DNA from: Labilithrix luteola
GTDB lineage: Bacteria > Myxococcota_A > Polyangia > Polyangiales > Polyangiaceae
Direction: 5' to 3'
NCBI RefSeq assembly: GCF_001263205.1
Contig: NZ_CP012333.1
Coordinates: 930,001 to 994,000, forward strand
Length of the DNA stretch: 64,000 nucleotides
Program-made: the position numbers and the translations under genes
Notes under the pieces: generated by a model
What the model was told of the DNA's origin: nothing
What the model saw: only the letters and a program-made list of their open reading frames with translations
Databases searched by the model: none
In this document: piece by piece, positions 17,128-25,959 of the stretch
Layout of the letters: each line of letters opens with the position of its first letter
Numbering within the stretch: the stretch's first letter is position 1

Positions 17128-17580
17128 ATGACGGCTTCCGTTCGGACTCTCGTTCTCGTTCCCGCGGCGTGCGTCGTGGCGCTGTTCGCCTGCAACCGTG
17201 ACCGCACGGACACGAGCCGCGAGCGCACCGGCACGATGAGCGACAAGACGGGCGAGACCACGGTCACCGGCGCGCGGATCGTTCCAGTCTCCAACGAGAT
17301 GGCCGTCGACAAGCTCGTGGTCGCGCGCTGCGAACGCGAAGCGGCCTGCAACAACATCGGCGCCGACAAGCACTACGCGACGCGCGAGGTCTGCACGGGC
17401 GAGGTCAGGGCCAAGACGGGCTCGGAGCTCCGCGCGAGCGACTGTCCGGGCGGCGTCGACAGCAAGCAACTCGACACGTGCGTCGACTCGATCCGCAAGG
17501 AGAGCTGCGACAACCCCATCGATTCGATAGCGCGGCTCATGTCGTGTCGCTCGAGCGATCTCTGCCTGCGCGCGCACTGA
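17128..17580 (+). CDS. Small Cys-rich lipoprotein (DUF6184-like)
   Basis: 150 residues. The signal sequence ends in a lipobox (LFAC). The mature part has six to seven cysteines in the pattern ARCEREAACNNIG, EVCTGEV, DCPGG, DTCVDSI, ESC, SCRSSDLC, which probably form disulfides. This pattern resembles the DUF6184 lipoproteins of myxobacteria, from memory and not verified. The ATG at 17128 follows GGAGGTGG, a strong ribosome-binding site. A perfect 14-base inverted repeat sits downstream, before the convergent gene. Confidence 0.82.
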   Translation: MTASVRTLVLVPAACVVALFACNRDRTDTSRERTGTMSDKTGETTVTGARIVPVSNEMAVDKLVVARCEREAACNNIGADKHYATREVCTGEVRAKTGSELRASDCPGGVDSKQLDTCVDSIRKESCDNPIDSIARLMSCRSSDLCLRAH

Positions 17581-17606
17581 CGACAAGACGCGCGCACCCC
17601 GAAAGG

Positions 17607-17653
17607 GCGCCCGGACCGGCCCGTTAACAAAACGACGGAGCCGGTCCGGGCGC
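17607..17653. terminator. Strong inverted repeat between convergent genes
   Basis: Perfect 14-base stem GCGCCCGGACCGGC / GCCGGTCCGGGCGC with a 19-base A-rich loop, between a rightward lipoprotein gene and a leftward gene. There is no T-tract, so it may be a bidirectional transcription barrier or RNA-stability element. Confidence 0.6.
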
Positions 17654-17706
17654 GGACGTCTGCAAACGAACGCTCGATCGTGCGAAGCACGAGGCGCCTA
17701 CGGCGC

Positions 17707-18624
17707 CTAACGACGTCGAGCGCGGCGGAAGGCGATGACACCGCCCATCGGCTGCGGCTCGGGATCGAGCGGGGGCAGAGCGAGGACGAGGCGCTCGATG
17801 CGAGCCATCGATTCTTGCGCGGCGCGCTCGGCGCGAAGCTCATCGAACTCGCCGTCGAAGACGAGCGCGAGCAAGTAAATCCCGGAGAAGGACAGCACCA
17901 GGTAGCACGAGCCTTCGCGCTCGACGTGCCGGAGATGGCGGCCCTTGTGCAGGTTGTCGAGCGCCGGAAGACGTCGAATCGCCGCAATGGCCCGACGCGT
18001 GAGCTCCGGCTCCTCGAGGTCGTCCTCCTCGGAGGTGAGCAGCGGCCTCGACTCGTCCGGCGCGATGCGCGATACACGCGGGTCGCTCGCATCTTCGAGG
18101 TCGCCCAGCCCCGTGTCTTGGCCGGCCTCGAGCATACCGGACTCGTCGGGAAGCGGGCCGGAAGACTCGTCTTGGGCGGCGAGCTCCCGATCGGAGACCT
18201 CGCGCAGGAACGTGTCCGTCGTCGCGCGCGGACGCATACGCACCGCGGCGCAGCCCCAGATCACCGGCGAGTCGACGTCGATGACCACGACATCCGTCGC
18301 CCGTGCGCGGAGCGAAAGTGCACGGAGCTCCTCGTGCAGCGACGAAACGACCGGCGGACGCGCTCGCGTGCGCTCCGACGGCGGCGACCCCAGTGCGTCG
18401 ACGAAGGTATTCGCGAGGAGCGTGAGTCGTCGGGACAGAACGTCCCGTTCGTTCGGCGCCTCGGCAAAGGTCGCCACGACATGGCGGCCGTCCGGCAGGC
18501 GCGCGACGACGACGTTCGGTGCCTCGGGCGGCTCCTCCCCCTTTTCGAGAAGGCGCACGTCCTCGGCCGATAGCTCGCGCTTGGCCAGCGTCAGAAAGCG
18601 CTCGAAGGCGGTGGCGTCATCCAT
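17707..18624 (-). CDS. Conserved-looking protein of unknown function
   Basis: 305 residues. No signal peptide or membrane span. Two alpha/beta segments (about residues 35-110 and 220-290) are joined by an acidic, Asp/Glu-rich linker (about 125-195). The C-terminal part (SCYLVLSFSGIYLLALVFDGEFDE) has the strand pattern of roadblock/longin-type small domains, but I cannot prove the family. The ATG at 18624 opens the sequence MDDATAFERF; a long upstream open extension is not used because it lacks structure. It is convergent with the lipoprotein gene and divergent from the membrane-protein gene. Confidence 0.75.
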   Translation of the reverse strand: MDDATAFERFLTLAKRELSAEDVRLLEKGEEPPEAPNVVVARLPDGRHVVATFAEAPNERDVLSRRLTLLANTFVDALGSPPSERTRARPPVVSSLHEELRALSLRARATDVVVIDVDSPVIWGCAAVRMRPRATTDTFLREVSDRELAAQDESSGPLPDESGMLEAGQDTGLGDLEDASDPRVSRIAPDESRPLLTSEEDDLEEPELTRRAIAAIRRLPALDNLHKGRHLRHVEREGSCYLVLSFSGIYLLALVFDGEFDELRAERAAQESMARIERLVLALPPLDPEPQPMGGVIAFRRARRR

Positions 18625-18841
18625 GGGCACCGGAAAACAGGGACTTCTACCACGACGCGTGCCAGGAGGGCCACCAGAGCTCGCGCCGTGACGACCTCGG
18701 TTTTCGCGACTAGTGTGCGCGCGCCTGCTGGCCGCGCTGGCCGCGGCGCGGAGACACGCGCCGCGCGGGCCGCTTTTTTCCTCCTTCGCTCTTGCCTCTT
18801 GCCTCTTGCCTCGCGTTTGTCGTCTGCCGCTGCTTTTTTCG

Positions 18842-20386
18842 ATGCTGGGTCCCCGTTTCCGAGACCGCGTTCGCGACCACCTGCCAACCTTGCTTCTTCT
18901 GGCGGGGTCGTATGCGTTTCGGCTTCCGGCGCTCCTGAACGCCCGTTCGACCAACTCCGACGCGGCCGTCGTGGGGCTCCAAGCCATGCACATCCTGCGC
19001 GGGGAAGCGGCGCCGTTTCTCTGGGGGAGTGGCTACCAAACGGCCACCGACTCCTTCGTGGCCGCCGCGTTTTTCGCGCTCTTCGGCGCGTCGCCGCTCG
19101 TGCTGATGCTCTCGGCCCTCACGCTGCACGTCCTCGGGACGTGGTTCGTGTTCGCAACGCTGCGACGGCGCTTCACCTCGTGGACGGCGCTGCTCCTCAC
19201 CCTCCCCCTCGTGGTGAGCCCGAGCTCGGTCCATAGCTATGCCCTGTATCCACCGCGCCAAGCATCGCTGACGCTCGCTCTCGCAGCGTTCTGGGCCATC
19301 GATTCGGCATCGGAAGGAAGCGAGCGCGCGCGCTGGACGTGGCTCGCCAGTGGTGGAGCGCTCGCGTTGCTCGCGGTGGGCGCCGATCCCTACCCGCTCG
19401 TGCTGCTACCGGCGATTGGCGTCTTCGGCCTGACCACGATCGCCCGCGATTCCCGCATCGAGCGATTCGGCACGATCGCCAAACGCTTCCAGGCGTTCGC
19501 TCTCGGCGCGGGACTCGGCCTTCTGCCGTTCATCCAGCTGCATCGGCTGGCGGGCGCCAAGAAGGGCCCCATGGGCCTCACCACCAACATGGTGAGTCAT
19601 CACGTGCGCCTGCTCGTCGACGAGTGCCTGCCGTGGGCTCTCAGTTACAAGGTGTATTATGCACACCACGTGATGGACTACCTGCCGTGGGATGCGCCAC
19701 TCGCATTTCGCCTGGTCGGTATCGTCGGCGCGGTGCTCCTCGGCGCCATCGTCTGCTTCGGGCTGGTCTCCCCCTTCGTACGCGCCATCCCGTGGAACAT
19801 TCGCCGCCTCGGCTTTGCCGGCGCGCTCGCGTTCCCGACCGCCATCGGCGGGTTTCTCGTGTCGGTCATGGTCATGGACCATTTCTCGATGCGCTACCTG
19901 GCGGTGCTGACGCTCATGGCGCCGTTCGCGGCAGCCCCGGCCGCCCGCTTCCTCGGCACGCGTCGATTCGCGCTCGTGTTCGCGCCCCACCTCGTGGCTT
20001 CGGCGGTCGCGGGGTGGGTCGGCTACGGGCCCTTCGTTCGTGGTGCATTGCCCGTCATCGAGGCCCCCGAGCTACGCGACGACTACCAAGCCTTCGACCT
20101 GCTTCGCGCGCGCGGGATCACCTACGCCGAGGCCGACTACTGGACGGCGTACCGACTGACGCTGCTCGCGGACGAGAAGCTCGTCGTCGTTCCCACGAAC
20201 GCCGTCGAGGACCGCTATCCGCCTTACCGGCGCGCCTTCGAATCCGCGCCCGTGTTCGCGTACGTCCACGATCCTGGCCGCTCGCGCGAGAACCTCGAAG
20301 GCGCCGAGAAGATGCTCGCCCAAACGAACGCGCAGGTCGAGAAGCTACACGCCGGCGCGCTCACGATCTTCGTCGTGACGCGGTAA
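18842..20386 (+). CDS. Integral membrane protein, GT-C glycosyltransferase-like
   Basis: About 514 residues with roughly ten membrane spans (for example LPTLLLLAGSYAF, ALTLHVLGTWFVF, LLTLPLVVSP, ALALLAVGADPYPLVLLPA), then a soluble C-terminal domain (about residues 400-514). An acidic residue in the first periplasmic loop (NSDAAVVGLQAMHILRGE) is in the position used by GT-C enzymes such as ArnT/PMT, which transfer sugar or mannose from polyprenyl-phosphate. No ribosome-binding site precedes the ATG at 18842, so the start is uncertain. CTCTTGC-type 7-base repeats lie just upstream. Confidence 0.75.
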   Translation: MLGPRFRDRVRDHLPTLLLLAGSYAFRLPALLNARSTNSDAAVVGLQAMHILRGEAAPFLWGSGYQTATDSFVAAAFFALFGASPLVLMLSALTLHVLGTWFVFATLRRRFTSWTALLLTLPLVVSPSSVHSYALYPPRQASLTLALAAFWAIDSASEGSERARWTWLASGGALALLAVGADPYPLVLLPAIGVFGLTTIARDSRIERFGTIAKRFQAFALGAGLGLLPFIQLHRLAGAKKGPMGLTTNMVSHHVRLLVDECLPWALSYKVYYAHHVMDYLPWDAPLAFRLVGIVGAVLLGAIVCFGLVSPFVRAIPWNIRRLGFAGALAFPTAIGGFLVSVMVMDHFSMRYLAVLTLMAPFAAAPAARFLGTRRFALVFAPHLVASAVAGWVGYGPFVRGALPVIEAPELRDDYQAFDLLRARGITYAEADYWTAYRLTLLADEKLVVVPTNAVEDRYPPYRRAFESAPVFAYVHDPGRSRENLEGAEKMLAQTNAQVEKLHAGALTIFVVTR

Positions 20387-20972
20387 GCGGAGTCGATCGG
20401 CGCCTCGCGTCATGGACGACGACAGCGTGACAACGATGCACCTGCCGGTGCATCGCGCCACGCAATCTGCCAGCGAGTGAACGTCGCTTCGAGCCACGAT
20501 GATGGGACGCGTCAACCGCGAGCGTGCTCGACGTCTGCTCGCGTCATCGTCGTCCTTGCGTCTTCAGACGCAACGGCAACGCTCAGTCGGTGCACGGAAC
20601 GTCGAAGTACGGATCGACGTCGTCTTGCTTGCTCGTCCGAACGACCGCTGCCTGCAAGCGGGTCTCGCTCGAGTGGCGGGCCTCGCTCGAACGGCGACGT
20701 AGACGAGCGCGGGTCTCGTGATCGGGGGAGTTGCGCTCACGCCCCCGAGCAACTGGAAGATGACGCGCCGCGGCTTGTTTTGAGTCGATCACGCTCATGG
20801 CGATCACTCATGAGAGCAAGCGACGTGCCTCTATGCCCGACTGACCGATCGCTGCACATTCCCCGCGATCTCGAGAATGCATGCGCATCGCAGTTCGCAT
20901 TCACGTGTGAACGACGTGCCGCAAACGTGTTGTTCCCAACGCACGGGTTATGCTTGGTCGACGCGACCCGTC
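20387..20972. other. Long intergenic region before the LigD-like gene
   Basis: 586 bases with no gene that I can support. It contains a perfect hairpin CGATGCACC / GGTGCATCG with a 4-base loop (20434-20455), just past the membrane-protein gene, which may act as a terminator. A leftward frame at 20583-20807 (74 residues ending in DVDPYFDVPCTD) looks faintly protein-like but has no ribosome-binding site or relatives that I know. Confidence 0.4.
20434..20455. terminator. Hairpin after the membrane-protein gene
   Basis: Nine-base perfect stem CGATGCACC / GGTGCATCG with loop TGCC, 48 bases past the stop of the preceding gene. No T-run follows. Confidence 0.4.
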
Positions 20973-23264
20973 ATGGCCTCGAAGCTCAGCGACTATCACC
21001 GCAAGCGACGCGCAGAAGCGACGAACGAGCCCTTTGGAGGCGAGGGCGGCGACGAAACGGCGAGCTCTGCGGAGGAGAGCTCGAGCACCCTCGCGGGCGC
21101 GTACGTCGTGCACCTGCACGATGCGACGAGGCGTCACTACGATTTGCGCCTCGAGGTTGGAGGCGTACTCGCGAGCTTCGCGGTGCCTCGCGGTCCGAGT
21201 CTGAACCCGGACGACAAACACCTCGCGGTGAAGACGGAGGACCACCCGCTCGAATACCTCGAGTTCGAAGACGTCATCCCCGAGTCGCTCTACGGCGCCG
21301 GGCCGATGATCGCATGGGACCGCGGCAAAGTTACGTATCTCGAAGGCCCGGCCGAACAGGAGATCGAGAGCGGGAAGCTCCACTTCGAGCTCCGCGGGCT
21401 GAAGCTGCGCGGACGCTGGGCTCTCGTGAAGCTCCAGAAGAGCGACCAGAAGAACCTGAAGGGCAACGAATGGCTGCTCTTCAAGAAGCAAGATGATCAC
21501 GCGAGCAAGGAGAAGAGCCTCGTCGAGGAACTGCCGCGGTCCATCTACTCGGGCCTCACCGTCGAGGAGCTCGAGCGACGCGAAGCGATCGGAAAGGACT
21601 TTCTGGCGCGCGCCAAGAAGCTCGGGGCGCCCGGCCTCGATCCCAGCTTGGAGCTTCTCTCGCCGTCCCGAACTCTGCTGACGCCCGTCGCCGCTTGGCT
21701 CGACAAGGGGCTCGACAAGGGCGGCCGTGATTTCGTCTACGACGCGGACCTCGACGGCATCCGCGTGTTCGTGGCCCGCGATGGCGACGTGGTCACCGTT
21801 CAGCGCGACGGCGAAGGTCCAACGCCGCACGCCATCGAGATGTTCTATCCGGAGGTCGTTCGCGCCCTCCGCACGCTTCCGGTTTCGCGCGTCGCCTTCG
21901 ATGGTCAGCTGGTGGCGTTCGCCGAGAGCGGCCATCCGAGCCTCTCGCTCCTCTCTCGCCGCGCAGCCCAGATCGCAAGAGGCGAGGCCGCGCAGGCAAC
22001 GGTCGAGACGCCGGTCGTGTTCCTCGCGACGGACGTCCTCGTGCTCGGCGATCGCGACCTGCGCTCGGTCCCGCTCGAGAAGCGGAGAAGCCTCCTCGAA
22101 GCTCTCGTGCCTTCGCAAGGGGTGCTCCGCGCACCGCCTCCTGTCGAAGGACCGCTCGAGACCATCCTCGCCTTCTGCACCACACACGGCATCCCAGGCG
22201 TCGTCGCCAAGAAGAAAGGCGAGCCCTACGGATCCGGGTGGGCCTACGTCGCGAGCGAGGCGCCGAGGCGCTCGCAGGCGACCGTCATTCACGCCACGTC
22301 GAAGGTGGCGGCGTCTCCGCATCGCGTGACGGTCACGAACCGATCGAAGGTGTTCTGGCCAACCGAGGGCTACACGAAGGGCGACCTCTGCGACTACTAC
22401 GAGGCCATCGCCGACGTGATCCTCCCGTACGTCGCGGAGCGGCCCGTCATCCTCGTAAGGTATCCAGACGGCATCGAGGGCAAGAACTTCTTCCAGTGGA
22501 ACGTTCCGCCCGGCATGCCTGCCTGGGTACGCACGCTCGCCCTCCGCGACGACGAAGGTCGCCCGCGACGAGGCTTTCTCCTCGACGATCGCGCAACGCT
22601 CCTCTACGTGGCCAACCTCGCCGCGATTCCGCTGCACGTTCTCGCCGCGCGCGTGCCGAACCTCGACGTGGCCGACTTCTTCACGATCGACTTCGACGTG
22701 AAGCAATCGAGCCTGAAGAACGCCGTCACGCTCGCCAAGACGCTCCACGAGATCTTGGGCGAGATCGGTCTCCCCGGTTTCCCGAAGACCTCGGGACAGA
22801 CGGGTCTGCACGTGCTGGTGCCGCTCGGCCCCGGCCAGACCTTCGAAACGGCGCGCGCGCTCGCCGATCTGCTCGGGCGCTTGCTCGTCGAACGATGGCC
22901 GGAGCTCGCCACGATGGAACGCATCGTCAGCAAGCGCGGTGCGAAGGTCTACGTCGACACGGGCCAGACAGGGACGACGCGCGCCATCGTGGCCCCCTAC
23001 TCCGTGCGTGCCGTCGCAGGAGCCACGGTCTCCACGCCGATCGCGTGGGACGAGCTCGGCAAAGAGCTCGATCCGCGCCGGTTCACCATCAAGACCGTGC
23101 CGGAACGGACGCACGGCAAGATCGGCGACCCGATGAAGCCGATGCTCACGGCCCGCCCCGACATCGCCCGCGCCGTCAGCCGCCTTTCCGAGCTCGTGGG
23201 GCCCCTTTCGTCCCGCGCCCCCGACTCACGTGGCTCTCGCGGCCCGCGCGCCCCACGCGAATGA
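20973..23264 (+). CDS. LigD-type NHEJ protein with a degenerate ligase domain
   Basis: 763 residues in the order phosphoesterase, ligase-like, polymerase. The 3'-phosphoesterase domain (about 40-195) keeps His49, His55 and Asp57 in LHDATRRHYDLRLE. The middle domain (about 225-440) has the ligase scaffold (AFDGQLVAF, GVVAKKKGEPYGSGWAYV), but the catalytic-Lys motif E-x-K-x-D-G reads DADLDG, with Asp at residue 259 where AMP is normally attached, and motif V (WVKVK) is gone. The primase-type polymerase domain (about 450-735) keeps Asp573/Asp575 in TIDFDVK, KTSGQTGLHVLV and APYSVRA. So repair synthesis and end trimming may work, while ligation needs another enzyme. No Ku gene lies in the window. 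Confidence 0.9.
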   Translation: MASKLSDYHRKRRAEATNEPFGGEGGDETASSAEESSSTLAGAYVVHLHDATRRHYDLRLEVGGVLASFAVPRGPSLNPDDKHLAVKTEDHPLEYLEFEDVIPESLYGAGPMIAWDRGKVTYLEGPAEQEIESGKLHFELRGLKLRGRWALVKLQKSDQKNLKGNEWLLFKKQDDHASKEKSLVEELPRSIYSGLTVEELERREAIGKDFLARAKKLGAPGLDPSLELLSPSRTLLTPVAAWLDKGLDKGGRDFVYDADLDGIRVFVARDGDVVTVQRDGEGPTPHAIEMFYPEVVRALRTLPVSRVAFDGQLVAFAESGHPSLSLLSRRAAQIARGEAAQATVETPVVFLATDVLVLGDRDLRSVPLEKRRSLLEALVPSQGVLRAPPPVEGPLETILAFCTTHGIPGVVAKKKGEPYGSGWAYVASEAPRRSQATVIHATSKVAASPHRVTVTNRSKVFWPTEGYTKGDLCDYYEAIADVILPYVAERPVILVRYPDGIEGKNFFQWNVPPGMPAWVRTLALRDDEGRPRRGFLLDDRATLLYVANLAAIPLHVLAARVPNLDVADFFTIDFDVKQSSLKNAVTLAKTLHEILGEIGLPGFPKTSGQTGLHVLVPLGPGQTFETARALADLLGRLLVERWPELATMERIVSKRGAKVYVDTGQTGTTRAIVAPYSVRAVAGATVSTPIAWDELGKELDPRRFTIKTVPERTHGKIGDPMKPMLTARPDIARAVSRLSELVGPLSSRAPDSRGSRGPRAPRE

Positions 23265-23375
23265 CACGAATGGCCCTCGCCGACCGACGACTGAACGCGA
23301 TCGAGGGCTATTTCCCCCAATCCGGGCACGACCGCGCTTGACACGGAAGCGCAGGCACGCCATCACCACGGCGCC

Positions 23376-24047
23376 GTGGCAGCCAGTTATTTCGACGTCG
23401 ACGGGACCCTGGTTCGTACCAACCTCGTCCACCCGACGCTCTACTACCTCATGCACCAGCGCACGCCGATGCGCAGCCTGCAAAAGCTCGCGCGCGCAGC
23501 GCTCCGGGCCCCCCAGCTGATCTGGGCCGAGACGCAGGACCGGCGCATGTTCAACGAGATGCTGTTCACGGCCTACGAAGGCATCTCGCACGACCGCCTC
23601 CACATCCTGGCGGACGACGCGTTCGACAGCGTTCTCAAGGGCGCGATCTATCCGCACGCCAAGAGCCTCGTCTCGCGCTGCCGCGATGAAGGGCACGACG
23701 TCGTCCTCATCTCTGGCGCGCTCGACTTCCTCATGACCCGCCTCGCCGAGCACCTCGGCGCGACGCACGTCATCGCGAATCGCCTGGAAATCAAGGACGG
23801 CTACGCCACCGGCCGCCTCCTTCGCCCCGTCGTGGCCGGCCCCGAGAAGGCCCGGCTCATTCGCGAGCACGCCCGCGAGCGCGGCCATGATCTCGACCAC
23901 TGCTTCGGGTACTCCGACAGCTACTCGGACGTGCCCATGCTGAGCGTCGTCGGCCATCCGGCCGCGGTGAATCCCGACAGCAAATTGGAGCGCCTCGCTC
24001 GCACCTACGGCTGGCCGGTTCTGACGCTCGACAAGAACACGAATTGA
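23376..24047 (+). CDS. HAD-IB family phosphatase (SerB-like)
   Basis: 223 residues. HAD motifs: I FDVDGTL near the N-terminus (the first Asp is the nucleophile), II LISGA, III Lys in EKARL, IV GYSDSYSDVPML. The helical cap between motifs I and II (about residues 20-95) is typical of HAD subfamily IB phosphatases acting on phosphoserine or lipid-linked phosphates. The GTG at 23376 is the only start that keeps motif I intact. It stands alone between the LigD-like and LarA-like genes. Confidence 0.88.
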   Translation: MAASYFDVDGTLVRTNLVHPTLYYLMHQRTPMRSLQKLARAALRAPQLIWAETQDRRMFNEMLFTAYEGISHDRLHILADDAFDSVLKGAIYPHAKSLVSRCRDEGHDVVLISGALDFLMTRLAEHLGATHVIANRLEIKDGYATGRLLRPVVAGPEKARLIREHARERGHDLDHCFGYSDSYSDVPMLSVVGHPAAVNPDSKLERLARTYGWPVLTLDKNTN

Positions 24048-24112
24048 GCTCGAGCTGAGCCCAACTCCCAGCTAGAGCACGCCCTTTGGCCGTGCTAGAC
24101 GCCTAGCCGCTC

Positions 24113-25693
24113 ATGTCTCACCCGCTCGTCGTCACCCTGGATCGGAAGAGCGCTCCGCGCACCATCTTCTACGGCGATCGCCTCCTCGAGGTCGATATGC
24201 CGCCCGGCACGCGCGTCATCTACCCGAAGGCGCCGATTGCCCCCCTGAAGGACGTCGACGCGGCGATCCGTTACGCGATCAATCACCCGCACAACTCGGA
24301 GCCGCTCCACGCGAAGCTCCGTCCGGGGATGAAGGTCGTCATCGCGATCGACGACATCTCGCTGCCGCTTCCGCCGATGCGCAAGCCGGACGTCCGCGAG
24401 CGCGTGCTCACGGTCGTCTTGCAGATGCTCGCCGACCACGGCGTCGAAGACGTCAAGATGATCATCGCGACGAGCTTCCACCGTCGCATGACGAGCGACG
24501 AGATCCGGCACATCGTCGGCGACAAGATCCACGGCGCCTACTACCCCGATCGCCTCTTCAACCATGACGCGGAAGACGCGAAGAACATGGTCGAGATCGG
24601 CACCACCGATCACGGCGAGGTCGTCGAGCTCAGTCGCTATGCAGTCGAGAGCGATCTCCTCATCTACGTGAACTTGAACCTCGTCCCGATGGACGGCGGG
24701 CACAAGTCGGTGGCCGTCGGCCTCTGCGGGTACAAGAGCCTCAAGGCGCACCACAACCCGAAGGTCATGCGCGAGTGCCACTCGTACATGGATCCGAAGA
24801 GCTCCGCACTCAATACGAGCGTCGAGCGCATGGGCCGCCTCGCGAACTCGAAGTTGAACGTCTTCACCATCGAGACGACGATCAACAATCGCATGTTCGA
24901 TCGCCCGCTCGAGTTCCTCGCCAAGAACGAGGACGACCTCTCGGGCATGGAGAAGGCGGCGCTCAAGGCGCTGAACGTCACGCTCTCGAAGGTGCCCCAG
25001 CCCGCGCGCCAGGCGATCTTCAACAAGGTTCCCTCGCCCTACGGCGTCACGGGCGTCTTCGCCGGCGAGACCGAAGCGGTCCACGAGCACACGCTCGCGC
25101 GCTGCTTCGAGCAGTACCTCGTGCCGGTGAAGGGCCAGGCCGACATCCTCGTGTGCGGCGTGCCTTACATCAGCCCGTACAACGTCAACTCGTTCCTGAA
25201 CCCGCTGCTCGTGCAGGTCATGGTCAACGGCTACATGTTCAACATGTACCGGGGTAAGCCGCTCCTCAAGAAGGGCGGCACCATGATCGTGGCGCACCCC
25301 TGCACCGATCAGTTCGACAAGGAGCACCATGCTCCGTACATCGAGTTCGTGCACAACCTCCTCCCGGAGACGCGCGACGCGATGGAGCTGCACAAGCGCT
25401 TCGAGGCGAAGTTCGCTTCGAACCCGGCGTACATCCAGGCCTACCGCACGGGCCACGCGTACCACCCGGCTCACCCGTTCTTCATGTGGTACTGGGGCGA
25501 GGCCGGCCGTCAGCACACCGGCCGCGTGATCGTCGTCGGCGCCGACAACGAGTACATCCCGAAGCTGATGGGCTGGGAGACGGCGCGCACGATGAACGAG
25601 GCGCTCGAGATGGCGAAGGACACCGCGCCGCCGAGCCCGGAAATCACGCTCTTCCACTTCGCGCCAATGATGATGGCCGACGTCACGGTCTGA
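24113..25693 (+). CDS. Lactate racemase (LarA)-like protein
   Basis: 526 residues. The N-terminal LarA-N domain contains DDISLPLPP, which corresponds to the DxTR-type substrate loop, and His123 in ATSFHRR. Lys198 in DGGHKSV corresponds to the lysine that carries the nickel-pincer cofactor in LarA, and His214 is at the spacing of the distal His; the His that directly binds nickel seems absent from the NLNLVPMDGG segment. It could be a LarA paralogue with another 2-hydroxy acid substrate or without the cofactor. No larB, larC or larE lies in the window. A strong intrinsic terminator follows the stop. Confidence 0.82.
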   Translation: MSHPLVVTLDRKSAPRTIFYGDRLLEVDMPPGTRVIYPKAPIAPLKDVDAAIRYAINHPHNSEPLHAKLRPGMKVVIAIDDISLPLPPMRKPDVRERVLTVVLQMLADHGVEDVKMIIATSFHRRMTSDEIRHIVGDKIHGAYYPDRLFNHDAEDAKNMVEIGTTDHGEVVELSRYAVESDLLIYVNLNLVPMDGGHKSVAVGLCGYKSLKAHHNPKVMRECHSYMDPKSSALNTSVERMGRLANSKLNVFTIETTINNRMFDRPLEFLAKNEDDLSGMEKAALKALNVTLSKVPQPARQAIFNKVPSPYGVTGVFAGETEAVHEHTLARCFEQYLVPVKGQADILVCGVPYISPYNVNSFLNPLLVQVMVNGYMFNMYRGKPLLKKGGTMIVAHPCTDQFDKEHHAPYIEFVHNLLPETRDAMELHKRFEAKFASNPAYIQAYRTGHAYHPAHPFFMWYWGEAGRQHTGRVIVVGADNEYIPKLMGWETARTMNEALEMAKDTAPPSPEITLFHFAPMMMADVTV

Positions 25694-25720
25694 CGCGCGT
25701 CTCAGAAGCGCAGAGCATCG

Positions 25721-25765
25721 AACGACCGTCCGACGTCACGCGCGTCGGGCGGTCGTTTCGTTTTG
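25721..25765 (+). terminator. Intrinsic terminator of the LarA-like gene
   Basis: 15-base stem AACGACCGTCCGACG / CGTCGGGCGGTCGTT with one G-T wobble pair and a 7-base loop, followed by TCGTTTTG. It stands 27 bases past the stop codon at 25693. Confidence 0.8.
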
Positions 25766-25811
25766 TCCGCTCTAGCTCGAAGCAACTTCCCTCTGTCCAG
25801 GCGACTGCTCG

Positions 25812-25944
25812 GAGATGGCACAGGAAGGGCGCAAGGGCGGAAGATTCGAGGGCGCAGAGAAGGCATCTGTCGGTGCACTCGCGGTGGTGGCTCCGGGCTC
25901 ATCCCCCTATCCTTTCCGCCCTTCCGAACTTCCGGTGCCATCTC
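25812..25944. repeat. Dispersed palindromic repeat, copy 1
   Basis: 133-base element with imperfect inverted termini: the left end begins GAGATGGCACAGGAAGGGC, and the right end read backwards begins GAGATGGCACCGGAAGTTC. The whole length aligns with a second copy at 43013-43146. It lies between the terminator of the LarA-like gene and the 3' end of the PAS-STAS gene. No open frame inside. It may be a mobile non-autonomous element or a REP-like structure. Confidence 0.8.
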
Positions 25945-25959
25945 GGTCGATTCAGGGCT

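Noticed and set aside
18774..18810. CTCTTGC-type 7-base repeats before the GT-C-like gene
   Set aside because: Only three units, not an array that suggests CRISPR or a regulatory iteron; noted in the gene entry.
20583..20807. Leftward 74-residue frame ending in DVDPYFDVPCTD
   Set aside because: The end looks protein-like, but no ribosome-binding site, no signal peptide and no known family; kept only as a remark in the intergenic entry.
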